DNA of 64,000 nt from CAJBVG01 sp943371235 (GTDB lineage Bacteria > Bacteroidota > Bacteroidia > Sphingobacteriales > Sphingobacteriaceae), in contig CALRTZ010000006.1 of assembly GCA_943371235.1 (NCBI GenBank), positions 21,770-85,769 of the forward strand, written 5' to 3'. The notes under the pieces were generated by a model that saw only the letters and a program-made list of their open reading frames with translations, was not told the DNA's origin and did no database searches. Of this stretch, positions 26,514 to 34,968 are shown piece after piece. The translations under genes were made by a program, and so were the position numbers. Every line of letters begins with the position of its first letter. Positions within the stretch are counted from its first letter, which is position 1.

Positions 26514-27386
26514 TTACTTTAACAATTTATAGTTTTTATACTCTCCGATTCTATAGCCTGTTAGTTTTTCAACATAATAGGTAAGCAAATATTTTCCTTT
26601 CATTTTCATTTTAGTAGGGTCGAAAGAAAATTTCCAATTCATGAGCGTTATTCTTTTCTTCATCACTTCCGGATGTGTGCCCTTAAACAATTCGAGTGCA
26701 TCTATTTGAGAGTAGTCGAATTCGTTTACATCGGGAATGTTACTTTTCATCCAATTATCATCGTGCCAAAGTTTGTTAAACGTTTTAGCTTTTTCTTGTT
26801 GTTTACTTGGATGCTTCACCCAACCATAATGATATATATAGGCATCAATAGCTTTCACATTTAATTTTCGATCTTCTAATCTAAAGCCTTGTGCATCTCT
26901 GTACGATTTTATTTTTTTATTATTTCTGATGATTCTAATTTCATTTCTGTACCATCTTTTAGAAACCCCTACATAATCATATGATCCATAGAAATGCAAG
27001 TAGTTAAAAAGTAGTCCTTCTACGTGGTTCGTATGTAAATTTTCTTCCATTGCTTTTTTAATAATTGGAAGATATTTTTCATGCACACATTCATCTCCCT
27101 GAATATAAAAACACCAATCTGTATCAGCAGAAATTTCCTGAAATGCTTTGTCGGTTTCAACAGCTAATACACGTCCACCTTCTCTCAAAGAATCGTCCCA
27201 GGTAGTTTCAATAATTTTTATTTTATCGGAACCAATTCCTTTTAGCAGTTCAAGTGTATCGTCATCAGAATTGCCTACAGCTATAATAAACTCATCGCAA
27301 ATAGGTAAAATAGAAGTAATGGCTTCAATTATTGGATAATCAAATTTTATTGCGTTTCTAATAAAGCTAAAGCCAGTAACTTTCAT
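26514..27386 (-). CDS. Glycosyltransferase family 2-like protein
   Basis: This protein of 290 residues opens MKVTGFSFIRNAIKFDYPIIE and has FIIAVGNSDDDTLELL and the acidic motif IQGDECVHEKYLP near residue 94, as in GT-A enzymes. The C-terminal half (YHYGWVKHPSKQQEKAK) matches a Bacteroidota glycosyltransferase family of unassigned specificity. It is the first gene of the three-transferase minus operon. No membrane segment is seen, so it is probably cytosolic or peripheral. Confidence 0.82.
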   Translation of the reverse strand: MKVTGFSFIRNAIKFDYPIIEAITSILPICDEFIIAVGNSDDDTLELLKGIGSDKIKIIETTWDDSLREGGRVLAVETDKAFQEISADTDWCFYIQGDECVHEKYLPIIKKAMEENLHTNHVEGLLFNYLHFYGSYDYVGVSKRWYRNEIRIIRNNKKIKSYRDAQGFRLEDRKLNVKAIDAYIYHYGWVKHPSKQQEKAKTFNKLWHDDNWMKSNIPDVNEFDYSQIDALELFKGTHPEVMKKRITLMNWKFSFDPTKMKMKGKYLLTYYVEKLTGYRIGEYKNYKLLK

Positions 27387-27501
27387 GTTGGTTTTTATAT
27401 CTGCTAAAATACTATTTCAATATGAATAGCGAACATTTTTTGTAGAAAGATAAGTATAGTGTGCGCAAACGTTAAATTTTTATTTACTTTGTAGCTATAT
27501 T

Positions 27502-28404
27502 ATGAATTGGCAAGAACTAGAAAGTTCCATAAAAATTGGGGATGTAAAATCCTTAGCTCGCGCTATTACAGGAGTTGAAAATGATTTGGAAGGGTATTTC
27601 ACTTTTTTAAAATCACTTCAAATTAATAGAGGGATTCCAATTATTGGCATAACAGGCCCACCTGGTGCGGGTAAAAGCACCTTGGTAAATGCTCTGTTAA
27701 AAGAATACTCAGCCGCTAATAAAAAAGTTGGGGTAATAGCCATCGACCCTACCTCGCCTTTCCATTATGGCTCATTGCTTGGCGATCGAATAAGAATGGT
27801 GGAGCATTTTACTAACCCAAATGTGTACATCAGATCTTTAGCTACTCGAGGTTCATTAGGAGGCTTATCTGCTAAAACCATAGAGATTACAGATGTGATG
27901 CGCGCTTTTCCGTTTGATGTAATAATAGTAGAAACCGTTGGCGTTGGTCAATCTGAAGTAGAAATAGTAGGCTTGGCAGACATTACTATATTAGTATTAG
28001 TACCAGAAGCGGGAGACGAAATACAGGGCATAAAATCTGGAGTAATGGAAATTGCAGATATTTTTGTGGTGAATAAATCGGATAGAGAAGGTGCAGAAGT
28101 TTTTGTAAGCAACATAAAAAAGATGTTGCATGAAAGGCCCGAAAGCATAGCTTCTCCAGTGGTTGTAAAAACAATTGCTTCTCAGAATGTGGGTACTAAT
28201 GATTTGATGGAAGCAATAAAAATGCAATCGAAAAACCATCAAGCTAAAAATAAAAAAGGATTGTTATTGGCAGAAAAAGCCTTCCGATTAATTCAAACTG
28301 AAAAGATGAAAAACATCAACAAAAAAGAATTGATTGAATTGATAGAACAAGAAAAAGATGCTGCTGATTTTAATTTGTATAAAACGATTGAAAAATATTT
28401 CTAA
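27502..28404 (+). CDS. meaB: Methylmalonyl-CoA mutase-associated GTPase MeaB
   Basis: This protein of 300 residues is a G3E-family GTPase with Walker A GPPGAGKSTLVNAL near residue 53, the segment AIDPTSPFHYGSLLGDRIRM, ETVGVGQSEVEI and the NKSDREG guanine-specificity motif. MeaB (ArgK) chaperones cobalamin loading and protects adenosylcobalamin-dependent methylmalonyl-CoA mutase. No mutase gene is in the window, so the partner is elsewhere. The gene is divergent from the glycosyltransferase operon and stands alone on the plus strand. Confidence 0.94.
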   Translation: MNWQELESSIKIGDVKSLARAITGVENDLEGYFTFLKSLQINRGIPIIGITGPPGAGKSTLVNALLKEYSAANKKVGVIAIDPTSPFHYGSLLGDRIRMVEHFTNPNVYIRSLATRGSLGGLSAKTIEITDVMRAFPFDVIIVETVGVGQSEVEIVGLADITILVLVPEAGDEIQGIKSGVMEIADIFVVNKSDREGAEVFVSNIKKMLHERPESIASPVVVKTIASQNVGTNDLMEAIKMQSKNHQAKNKKGLLLAEKAFRLIQTEKMKNINKKELIELIEQEKDAADFNLYKTIEKYF

Positions 28405-28470
28405 ACCTTTTTACAATTTTCTTTTTTCTGTTTTTCTCTCTACCTAGCAAGGCTAGATGAAGCAACCAAA

Positions 28471-28986
28471 CTACTTCATCATATTTTTATTATACTCTTC
28501 CGACTTTCCTTTTGCAATGCTCAAAGTATTCCAATCTTTTCCTTTAAAATGTTTTGCAAGAAATACAATTTGCCCAACGTGGTAAGCATAATGTGCAATT
28601 TGTCTGTTAATGGCTTTTAATGCAGACTGTCTCTCGGCCCTTATAAACACAGTGTTAGAGAGCTCTTCGGTTTTCATGTTATACAATAAATCGAATAATA
28701 ATTTCCAAGCATCTTCCCAGCTAGCTAACAATTGTTCTCTGTTATTATTTTTTAACAAAAATTCTTCATCTCTATTGCGATTAGGCTTTTCCCCATCACT
28801 TGTAAAAAAATCAGTAAAACGAGAGCGAGCATTACCAATCATGTGTTGCATAATTATAGCTACAGAATTATCTTCATCATTTAAGGCTTTAAATAATTCT
28901 TCATCGCTTAGTTGTGCAATAGCTTTATCGGCTAAAGTTTTATAGGTATTAAAATTATTAATGGCAATGTTTAGGTAGTCGTTCAT
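28471..28986 (-). CDS. DUF1572 (DinB-superfamily) protein
   Basis: This 171-residue helical protein shows a histidine pattern like the DinB superfamily: QHMIGNARSRFTDFF near residue 47 and AHYAYHVGQIVFLAKH near residue 131. DUF1572 members are putative metal-dependent bundles with no assigned substrate. It lies 33 bases after the RAYT gene on the same strand. It is a second DinB-type protein in this window but shows no close sequence match to the one at 274. Confidence 0.82.
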   Translation of the reverse strand: MNDYLNIAINNFNTYKTLADKAIAQLSDEELFKALNDEDNSVAIIMQHMIGNARSRFTDFFTSDGEKPNRNRDEEFLLKNNNREQLLASWEDAWKLLFDLLYNMKTEELSNTVFIRAERQSALKAINRQIAHYAYHVGQIVFLAKHFKGKDWNTLSIAKGKSEEYNKNMMK

Positions 28987-29019
28987 TAGGTAAATATTTG
29001 TATAATGTAATTTATGAAA

Positions 29020-29544
29020 TTAAAACAGCACAAAATCTTTTGGAAGGATGTCTTCAATATGAGACCTTGCGATTTCTGTATTGCAAATATAACGAACCAA
29101 AGGCTTCAAATCGAAATATTCATTAAATGAGCTATGTTTCCAATCTTCCATTTGCTTACAAAGCCCAGCATTTACGGGGTTTTCATGAATATAATTAAAT
29201 ACAGAAGTTAAATATCTGCCATTGTCTTTTACATGAATTAGCTTGCGTTTGGTATTTTGTTGAAAAAGCGAGCCAGTTCTATTCTCTTGGCAATTAATTG
29301 CCCTTGTATAACTAAACAAAGCTATTTGTAACCCTTTAGAAAGTTTGTTAGGGTTTTCATTTGTAGAAATTAGCAAATGAAAATGATTAGGCATTAAACA
29401 GTACGATAAAATATCGCAGTGTGGAGCAATATGAGTTTCTATTTTATCAAGAAAATACTCATAATTATCTTCGTTAAAAAAGATTTTTTGTTTGTTTATG
29501 CCACGGTTAAAAACGTGGTAAAAAGAATGATCACTGAATCCCAT
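29020..29544 (-). CDS. REP-associated tyrosine transposase (RAYT, Y1 HUH family)
   Basis: This 174-residue protein has the single-tyrosine HUH layout. YHVFNRGINKQKIFF opens the domain, the HUH histidines H54 and H56 lie in MPNHFHLLI, and the catalytic Tyr118 is in FNYIHENPVNAG. RAYTs cut and join single-stranded DNA at REP palindromes and are usually single-copy domesticated transposases. Two nested palindromes lie directly upstream (29585-29638 and 29634-29686), and a related 26-bp unit is found at 61126. The gene looks complete. It sits between hutU and a DUF1572 gene, all on the minus strand. Confidence 0.92.
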   Translation of the reverse strand: MGFSDHSFYHVFNRGINKQKIFFNEDNYEYFLDKIETHIAPHCDILSYCLMPNHFHLLISTNENPNKLSKGLQIALFSYTRAINCQENRTGSLFQQNTKRKLIHVKDNGRYLTSVFNYIHENPVNAGLCKQMEDWKHSSFNEYFDLKPLVRYICNTEIARSHIEDILPKDFVLF

Positions 29545-29584
29545 ACACTTATTTTTTTGTAAAGATAAAAGTGTAAAGGCAGAA

Positions 29585-29638
29585 AAAAAACTGCATAAAT
29601 GCAGGATCTTTTATCATCCTGCATTTATGCAGTTTTTT
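29585..29638. terminator. 23-bp perfect inverted repeat, terminator-like, upstream of the RAYT gene
   Basis: The arms 29585-29607 and 29616-29638 are perfect complements with an 8-base loop, A-run on the left and T-run on the right. Each arm contains its own small dyad: CTGCATAAATGCAG at 29591-29604 and CTGCATTTATGCAG at 29619-29632. It could stop transcription from hutU (minus). It could also be a REP-type target of the adjacent transposase. Confidence 0.7.
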
Positions 29639-29686
29639 GGTGGCACGACTTAAGTGGTGGCACCACTTAAGTCGTGCCACCAAAAA
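29634..29686. repeat. REP-like nested palindrome next to RAYT
   Basis: A perfect 26-bp-arm palindrome with one central base (29660). Inside it, 29656-29681 is a 26-bp unit GGTGGCAC-C-ACTTAAGT-C-GTGCCACC whose arms pair around a palindromic ACTTAAGT loop. The unit recurs at 61126-61151 with one base changed. It lies 17 bases after the hutU stop and about 90 bases upstream of the RAYT start. Confidence 0.8.
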
Positions 29687-29703
29687 CGGGCGAAAAAAAA
29701 TAT

Positions 29704-31380
29704 TTATTTCAACCTCTCTTTTATATCTAATCTATGCTTTCTTGCGGTGTCTTGAGCAATGTCGTAACCTGCATCCATGTGGCGAATTACTCCCATTGCA
29801 GGATCGTTGTGCAACACACGTTTAATTCTTACTTCTGCATCTTTAGTGCCATCGGCAACAATTACCATACCGGCATGTATAGAGTAGCCAATACCTACAC
29901 CGCCACCGTGGTGTAATGACACCCAGCTAGCTCCGCCAGCGGTGTTAATTAATGCATTTAACACTGGCCAATCGGCAATAGCATCCGATCCATCTAACAT
30001 CGCTTCTGTTTCTCTGTTTGGCGAGGCTACCGAACCTGTATCTAAATGGTCGCGACCAATAACAATTGGAGCTTTTACTTTGCCTTCTGCAACTAATTTG
30101 TTAAATGCCAAACCTGCTTTTTCGCGCTCGCCTTGTCCTAACCAACAAATACGTGCTGGCAAGCCTTGAAATGCAATTCGCTCTTGCGCCATTTTTATCC
30201 AACGCGCCAACTCTACATTTTCGGGGAATAATTCTAAAATTAATTTATCAGTTTCGTAAATATCTTGAGGGTCGCCAGATAAAGCGGCCCAACGGAATGG
30301 CCCTTTGCCTTCGCAGAATAACGGACGTATGTAAGCAGGTACAAAGCCAGGGAAATCGAATGCGTTTTCTACACCCACTTCTTTTGCTCTACCACGTAAG
30401 TTATTTCCATAATCGAAGGTAATTACGCCGCGCTTTTGCATTTCTAACATCAAGCGAATATGATGAGCCATTGTTGCATAAGATCTTTTCACATACTCAT
30501 CTGGGTTTGCTTCTCTCAACTCTTTTGCTTCTTCTACGCTCATGCCTTGTGGGAAATATCCAACCAATGGGTCGTGTGCCGATGTTTGATCTGTAAGCAC
30601 TTCGGGCATAATGTTACGCTCAATCATTCGCTCTAATAAATCAACTGCATTACAAACCACACCAATAGATAAATTTTCGCCATTTTGCTTTGCTAACACA
30701 GCTCTATCAATAGCCTCGTCGATGTCTTTAATCATTACATCTATGTAGCGAGTATCTATTCTTTTCTGTATTCTCCACTCTTCTACTTCTGCCGCTAAAC
30801 AAACCCCGTCGCACATTGTAATAGCTAAGGGTTGAGCGCCTCCCATGCCACCTAAACCTGCCGTAACAGAGATGGTTCCTTTTAAACTTCCACCAAAATG
30901 TTTTCGAGCTACTGCTGCAAAAGTTTCATAAGTACCTTGCACAATACCCTGCGAACCTATATAAATCCAAGATCCGGCTGTCATTTGCCCATACATTATT
31001 AAGCCTTTATCTTCTAACTCGTTAAAATATTCGAATGTTGCCCATTTAGGTACTAATTGAGAATTCGAAATAATTACACGCGGGGCATCTTTATGTGTGG
31101 GTAAAATTCCTACTGGCTTTCCGCTTTGAATTAATAAAGTTTCATCTTCATTTAAATCTTTTAATGCCTTCACTATTAAGTCGAATGCCTCTGGGTTACG
31201 AGCCGCTTTGCCTCTTCCTCCATATACAATTAGCTCCTCGGGACGTTCGGCCACATCGGGGTCTAAATTGTTTAATAACATACGTAAAGCTGCTTCTTGT
31301 ACCCAACCCTTACATGTTAAGGTGGTGCCAGTTGGCGTTTTTGTTTTAGATAGGTCGATGGTTGCGTACTTTTTGCTCAT
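29704..31380 (-). CDS. hutU: Urocanate hydratase
   Basis: Urocanase converts urocanate to imidazolone propionate, the second step of histidine degradation, using tightly bound NAD. The protein is 558 residues from the ATG at 31380 (MSKKYATIDLSK). GRGKAARNPEAFDLI, TAGLGGMGGAQPLAITM and the active-site region SAHDPLVGYFPQG are all conserved, as is LHHGGGVGIGYSIHAGMV near the C-terminus. A minus -7 box TACTTTTG is at 31405-31412. Its partner hutH is 3.5 kb upstream on the same strand, separated by a plus-strand TonB cassette. hutI and hutG are not in the window. Confidence 0.97.
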   Translation of the reverse strand: MSKKYATIDLSKTKTPTGTTLTCKGWVQEAALRMLLNNLDPDVAERPEELIVYGGRGKAARNPEAFDLIVKALKDLNEDETLLIQSGKPVGILPTHKDAPRVIISNSQLVPKWATFEYFNELEDKGLIMYGQMTAGSWIYIGSQGIVQGTYETFAAVARKHFGGSLKGTISVTAGLGGMGGAQPLAITMCDGVCLAAEVEEWRIQKRIDTRYIDVMIKDIDEAIDRAVLAKQNGENLSIGVVCNAVDLLERMIERNIMPEVLTDQTSAHDPLVGYFPQGMSVEEAKELREANPDEYVKRSYATMAHHIRLMLEMQKRGVITFDYGNNLRGRAKEVGVENAFDFPGFVPAYIRPLFCEGKGPFRWAALSGDPQDIYETDKLILELFPENVELARWIKMAQERIAFQGLPARICWLGQGEREKAGLAFNKLVAEGKVKAPIVIGRDHLDTGSVASPNRETEAMLDGSDAIADWPVLNALINTAGGASWVSLHHGGGVGIGYSIHAGMVIVADGTKDAEVRIKRVLHNDPAMGVIRHMDAGYDIAQDTARKHRLDIKERLK

Positions 31381-31404
31381 ATTCAATATATTCTTATAAT
31401 CTTA

Positions 31405-31412
31405 CAAAAGTA
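31405..31412 (-). promoter_or_regulatory. Possible -7 box for hutU
   Basis: TACTTTTG on the minus strand matches TAnnTTTG and lies 24 bases before the hutU ATG. No TTG element is seen at the right distance. Confidence 0.4.
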
Positions 31413-31452
31413 ACAAGCTAATTCGAATTATAAATTATTTAACTAACTTTGA

Positions 31453-31818
31453 TTGTTGAAAATTTCGAAGTTTACATATGGCCTAAGTCTCTTGCTATTG
31501 CTAACTATTAGCATTTCGAGCTTGCCTTTGTCATTAATTCACCACCACGAACACCTCAACGAATGCGATATTGCTTCTCCTATTCCTGATAAATTTAAGA
31601 AAGAGAAAGATCAATATCCCAAACACTACCATACTTTTGAAACAGATTGTTTTCTGTGTTTCGAAAATCATTTAACAAAAACTTATACAACAGTTGAAGT
31701 TTCAAATACCCTATTAAGCAGTATACAATTTGTTTACACTCAAAAAATAGTTACTGTACCTAGTATTTCTATAATCGATTTAAAAGGTAGAGATCCGCCT
31801 CCTACTCCTCACATCTAA
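31453..31818 (+). CDS. Small exported His/Cys-containing protein preceding the TonB receptor
   Basis: This 121-residue protein of no named family has one hydrophobic N-terminal segment (residues 8-28), probably an uncleaved anchor or signal. It is followed by a His-rich stretch SLIHHHEHLNECD, KHYHTF and the pair CFLCF, and ends RDPPPTPHI. This arrangement of His and Cys residues suggests metal binding in the periplasm. The start codon is TTG (31453 or 31456), as no in-frame ATG exists. It lies 41 bases before a TonB-dependent receptor gene and is probably cotranscribed with it. Function is inferred from composition and context only. Confidence 0.55.
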   Translation: MLKISKFTYGLSLLLLLTISISSLPLSLIHHHEHLNECDIASPIPDKFKKEKDQYPKHYHTFETDCFLCFENHLTKTYTTVEVSNTLLSSIQFVYTQKIVTVPSISIIDLKGRDPPPTPHI

Positions 31819-31859
31819 TTTAATTTATACAAAATTTCAATTTTTATTAATTTATATTG

Positions 31860-34172
31860 ATGAAGAAATACTTCTTCTATCTAGTTTTTTTATTTGCAAT
31901 TAACAATCATTTGTTTGCTCAAAATACTTGTTCGTACACTATGAACATTAAAATTATTGATGAGCAAAATAAAAATGTATTGCCTGGAGTGCTTGTGCGT
32001 ATTATAAACTTGAATCTCTTGAAAGAGAGTAATGAAAAGGGTTTGCTGCGTTTCGATAATTTATGTGAGGGTGAATATGAAATACAAATTTCTTTTTTAT
32101 CATACCATACCATTACACAATTTATAAAAATAAATGGCGACAAATCGTTACTATTCGAACTATCGCCAAGTGTTAAAAACATAGCAAATGTGAATGTTAT
32201 TACAGAGCGTACAAATACAGAAAGTACTATGTCTAAAATTGAACTCAAGGGTATAGATTTAGAAAAAACACGTGGACTTTCATTAGCCGATGCATTAAAA
32301 GAAATTCCTGGAGTTACCACTTTGCAAACCGGACCAACTATTAGTAAACCCGTAATACAAGGCATGCACAGTAATCGCATTCTCATCATTAATAACGGCA
32401 TACGACAAGAAGGCCAGCAATGGGGTGCAGAGCATGCGCCAGAAATAGATGCCTTTGTTGCAAATAAATTAACGGTTATAAAAGGTGCAGGAAGTATTAA
32501 ATATGGTGCCGATGCAATTGGCGGAGTAATATTGGTAGAGCCTAATGTTTTGCCAGATTCTGCAGGTATACACGGTGAACTAAATTTGGTTGGTATTAGC
32601 AATGGCAGGCAAGGTGTGAGTTCTGGAATTGTTGAAGGGCGATTTAAAAAAATCCCATTGGCATGGAGAGTACAAGGAACCATTAAAAAAGCTGGGAACA
32701 TAAAAACTCCCGATTACTATTTAGCGAATAGCGGATTCCAAGAGAAAAACTTTTCGTGGGCAAGTTCATACGAATGGAAAAAAGTTAAAACCGAATTGTT
32801 TTACTCTCAATTTAATACAGACATTGGTGTTTTTAAAGGTGCACATATTGGAAACTTAACAGACTTAGAACGTGCATTTAATTCTAATGAACCAAGTATA
32901 AAAGCTGGATTTAATTATGCTATCGATCGCCCTAGGCAACGTGTAGAACACGAATTGTTTAAATCTAAAACCGATTATTTTATTGATGAAAATTCTAAAC
33001 TCAGTTTGGTTATAGCACGTCAGTATAATTTGAGAGATGAGTACGATAAAGATTTGCCACTGAACGATTCGCTTGCTGCATTAAATAAACCAGAATTGCA
33101 TTACGAAATTACTACTTACACTGCAGACCTGGCTTACGTTAAACAAATTAATGAAAAACTAAATAGCAGTATTGGAATTAACACCATTCAACAAGTGAAT
33201 ACGTATGAAGGACGTGTTTTTATTCCAAACTTTGTGAACAATAACTATTCTGTGTATTCCATTCATCAATATAAATTAAAAAAAATTATGTTTGATTTCG
33301 GAATTCGTTATGATTATGAATTTTTAAAAATTTATAAATTCAATTCTAAAAACGAATTGTACTCACCCGAAAGAAGTTTTAACAATGTGAGTTTTAATTC
33401 CGGTTTCGATTATAAAATAAATGAAAACATTTCATTGCATCTAAACATTGGAACAGCATTTAGAGCACCCAGTGTAAATGAGTTATATGGAAATGGATTG
33501 CATCATGGCGAAGGGAAATATATTTACTCGAACGAAAATATAAATCCGGAACGTGCAAAGGCAATTATTACTGGTATTGAAATCGATAATTTTAAACGCT
33601 TACACGGACACTTTGATGTGTATTATAAATTAATGGATGGTTATATCTATATGAAACCCGTTTTCCCTGCAACACTTAGCATTCGTGGGGCTTTCCCAAG
33701 TTTTCAATACGAACAAAGAGATGCATATTTTACCGGTGTGGATGCTTGGTTGCGTTATAGCATTACCGATAAACTTAAATCAACTCATAAGTTAAATATA
33801 GTTAGAGCTTACAATTTAAGTGATGGTACCTATTTGCCATATATTCCTTCGGATAGAATTGAAAACGGATTAAAATACGAGTTTAATAATTCAACATATT
33901 TTAAAGAAAGTAGTATTGATTTGCATGTGTTACATGTGGCGAAACAACATAGAGTAGAGCCCCTTTCAGATTATAAAGATCCACCTAATGCATATACCAT
34001 CTTAAATGCTGATGCAGGAACTAGCATACACATTGGTAAGCAACATTTTGAAATTGGAATGAGTGTAAATAATATTTTGAATACGAGGTATCGTGAGTAC
34101 ATGAATGCCTTTAGGTATTTTACAGATGAACCGGGGAGGTCGTTTGTGGTTAGGTTGAAATACCACTTTTGA
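31860..34172 (+). CDS. TonB-dependent outer membrane receptor
   Basis: From the ATG at 31860 the protein is 770 residues with a signal peptide ending in FAQ. A carboxypeptidase-regulatory-like beta domain spans about residues 24-110, followed by a plug domain (LADALKEIPGVTTLQTGPT, PVIQGMHSNRILIINNG) and a 22-strand barrel that ends in the outer-membrane signature RYREYMN...FVVRLKYHF with terminal Phe. The plug resembles ZnuD-like receptors for zinc or haem, from memory only. Flanked by a His/Cys-rich small protein and a lipoprotein, it looks like a three-gene uptake cassette. Its stop codon is the first repeat of an 11-copy 7-bp tandem array. Confidence 0.9.
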   Translation: MKKYFFYLVFLFAINNHLFAQNTCSYTMNIKIIDEQNKNVLPGVLVRIINLNLLKESNEKGLLRFDNLCEGEYEIQISFLSYHTITQFIKINGDKSLLFELSPSVKNIANVNVITERTNTESTMSKIELKGIDLEKTRGLSLADALKEIPGVTTLQTGPTISKPVIQGMHSNRILIINNGIRQEGQQWGAEHAPEIDAFVANKLTVIKGAGSIKYGADAIGGVILVEPNVLPDSAGIHGELNLVGISNGRQGVSSGIVEGRFKKIPLAWRVQGTIKKAGNIKTPDYYLANSGFQEKNFSWASSYEWKKVKTELFYSQFNTDIGVFKGAHIGNLTDLERAFNSNEPSIKAGFNYAIDRPRQRVEHELFKSKTDYFIDENSKLSLVIARQYNLRDEYDKDLPLNDSLAALNKPELHYEITTYTADLAYVKQINEKLNSSIGINTIQQVNTYEGRVFIPNFVNNNYSVYSIHQYKLKKIMFDFGIRYDYEFLKIYKFNSKNELYSPERSFNNVSFNSGFDYKINENISLHLNIGTAFRAPSVNELYGNGLHHGEGKYIYSNENINPERAKAIITGIEIDNFKRLHGHFDVYYKLMDGYIYMKPVFPATLSIRGAFPSFQYEQRDAYFTGVDAWLRYSITDKLKSTHKLNIVRAYNLSDGTYLPYIPSDRIENGLKYEFNNSTYFKESSIDLHVLHVAKQHRVEPLSDYKDPPNAYTILNADAGTSIHIGKQHFEIGMSVNNILNTRYREYMNAFRYFTDEPGRSFVVRLKYHF

Positions 34173-34249
34173 GTTGTGAGTTGTGAGTTGTGAGTTGTGA
34201 GTTGTGAGTTGTGAGTTGTGAGTTGTGAGTTGTGAGTTGTGAGTTGTGA
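34171..34249 (+). repeat. Eleven perfect tandem copies of the heptamer GAGTTGT
   Basis: Positions 34171-34247 hold 11 exact head-to-tail copies of GAGTTGT plus two further bases. The receptor stop codon TGA (34170-34172) lies at the first copy and is unaffected by copy number. The array separates the receptor from the next lipoprotein gene by about 115 bases. Exact copies imply recent expansion or ongoing slippage. Confidence 0.97.
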
Positions 34250-34286
34250 AAAAATAAATTTTAATAAATTAATAAACAAATAAAAA

Positions 34287-34862
34287 ATGAAACAAATGAA
34301 AAATAACTTAAATAAAATTATATTGATGGCGTTTGCAATGGCCATAACTGTTAGTGCTTGTAAAAAAGATGACGATGATGTTACGAAACCTTCAGACATT
34401 AATGAGGAAGAGTTGATTACTACCATTAAGTTTTTAGTTACGGATACTGAGAATCCAAGTACACAATATGTATTTCAATACAGAGATGTGGATGGCTTAG
34501 GTGGCAATGCTCCTAGTATTGACACCATAAAACTAAATGCCGATAAAGTTTACGCGGTAGAAATTTTATTGCTCGATGAAACGAAGACTCCTTTCGATAC
34601 CATTTCGAATGAAGTACTTGAAGAATCCGCAGATCATTTATTTATTTTTGAACCTGCTAGTTCGAATCTAAACATTACCATAAATGATTTCGATAATAAT
34701 ACACCTCCACTGCCTCTTGGTTTATTGAGTACTTGGAGCACTGGTGCTGCTATTAACTCGAGTTTGAAAGTTAGTTTGAAACATCAACCAGGAATTAAAA
34801 ACGGAGATCCTACTCGTGGTGAAACGGATATTGAAGTGGTGATGCCTTTTAGAATAGAGTAG
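34287..34862 (+). CDS. Small lipoprotein of a TonB-receptor-linked family
   Basis: This 191-residue protein has lipobox VSAC near residue 25, an acidic stretch DDDD right after it, and a beta-rich body with EEELITTIKFLVTDTENPS, FQYRDVDGLGGNAP and the C-terminal ETDIEVVMPFRIE. It resembles Bacteroidota lipoproteins (sometimes labelled type 1 periplasmic-binding-domain proteins) encoded next to TonB receptors. A role as surface partner of the receptor is inferred from this context. No ligand can be named. A 7-bp array begins after its stop. Confidence 0.7.
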   Translation: MKQMKNNLNKIILMAFAMAITVSACKKDDDDVTKPSDINEEELITTIKFLVTDTENPSTQYVFQYRDVDGLGGNAPSIDTIKLNADKVYAVEILLLDETKTPFDTISNEVLEESADHLFIFEPASSNLNITINDFDNNTPPLPLGLLSTWSTGAAINSSLKVSLKHQPGIKNGDPTRGETDIEVVMPFRIE

Positions 34863-34863
34863 T

Positions 34864-34968
34864 TAGATGCTAGTCGTTAGTCTTTAGATGGTCTAAAGAC
34901 TAACGACTAAAATCTAACTATTAAATACTAAATTCTAATATCTAAATTCTAAAGACTAGCGACTATAA
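34864..34968. repeat. 7-bp periodic array (CTAACGA/CTAAATT family) between a lipoprotein gene and hutH
   Basis: The arms 34871-34888 and 34892-34909 form an 18-bp perfect stem around a 3-base loop TGG. From 34892 eleven heptads follow: TCTAAAG, ACTAACG, ACTAAAA, TCTAACT, ATTAAAT, ACTAAAT, TCTAATA, TCTAAAT, TCTAAAG, ACTAGCG, ACTATAA. The last ones encode the hutH stop (34949-34951) and its final residues. The hairpin can act as a bidirectional terminator. Confidence 0.82.

Noticed and set aside
31444..31451. TAACTTTG as the promoter of the His/Cys-rich gene
   Set aside because: Transcription would start after the TTG start codon at 31453, so it cannot serve this gene unless the start is wrong.
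33971..34426. Minus-strand open frame of 151 codons with repeated SQLTTHN
   Set aside because: The repeat protein is the reverse reading of the 11-copy GAGTTGT DNA array (three 7-bp units give seven codons). It overlaps two real genes and has no coding signal.
34892..34968. CRISPR array
   Set aside because: The period is 7 bases with no spacers and no cas genes are in the window.
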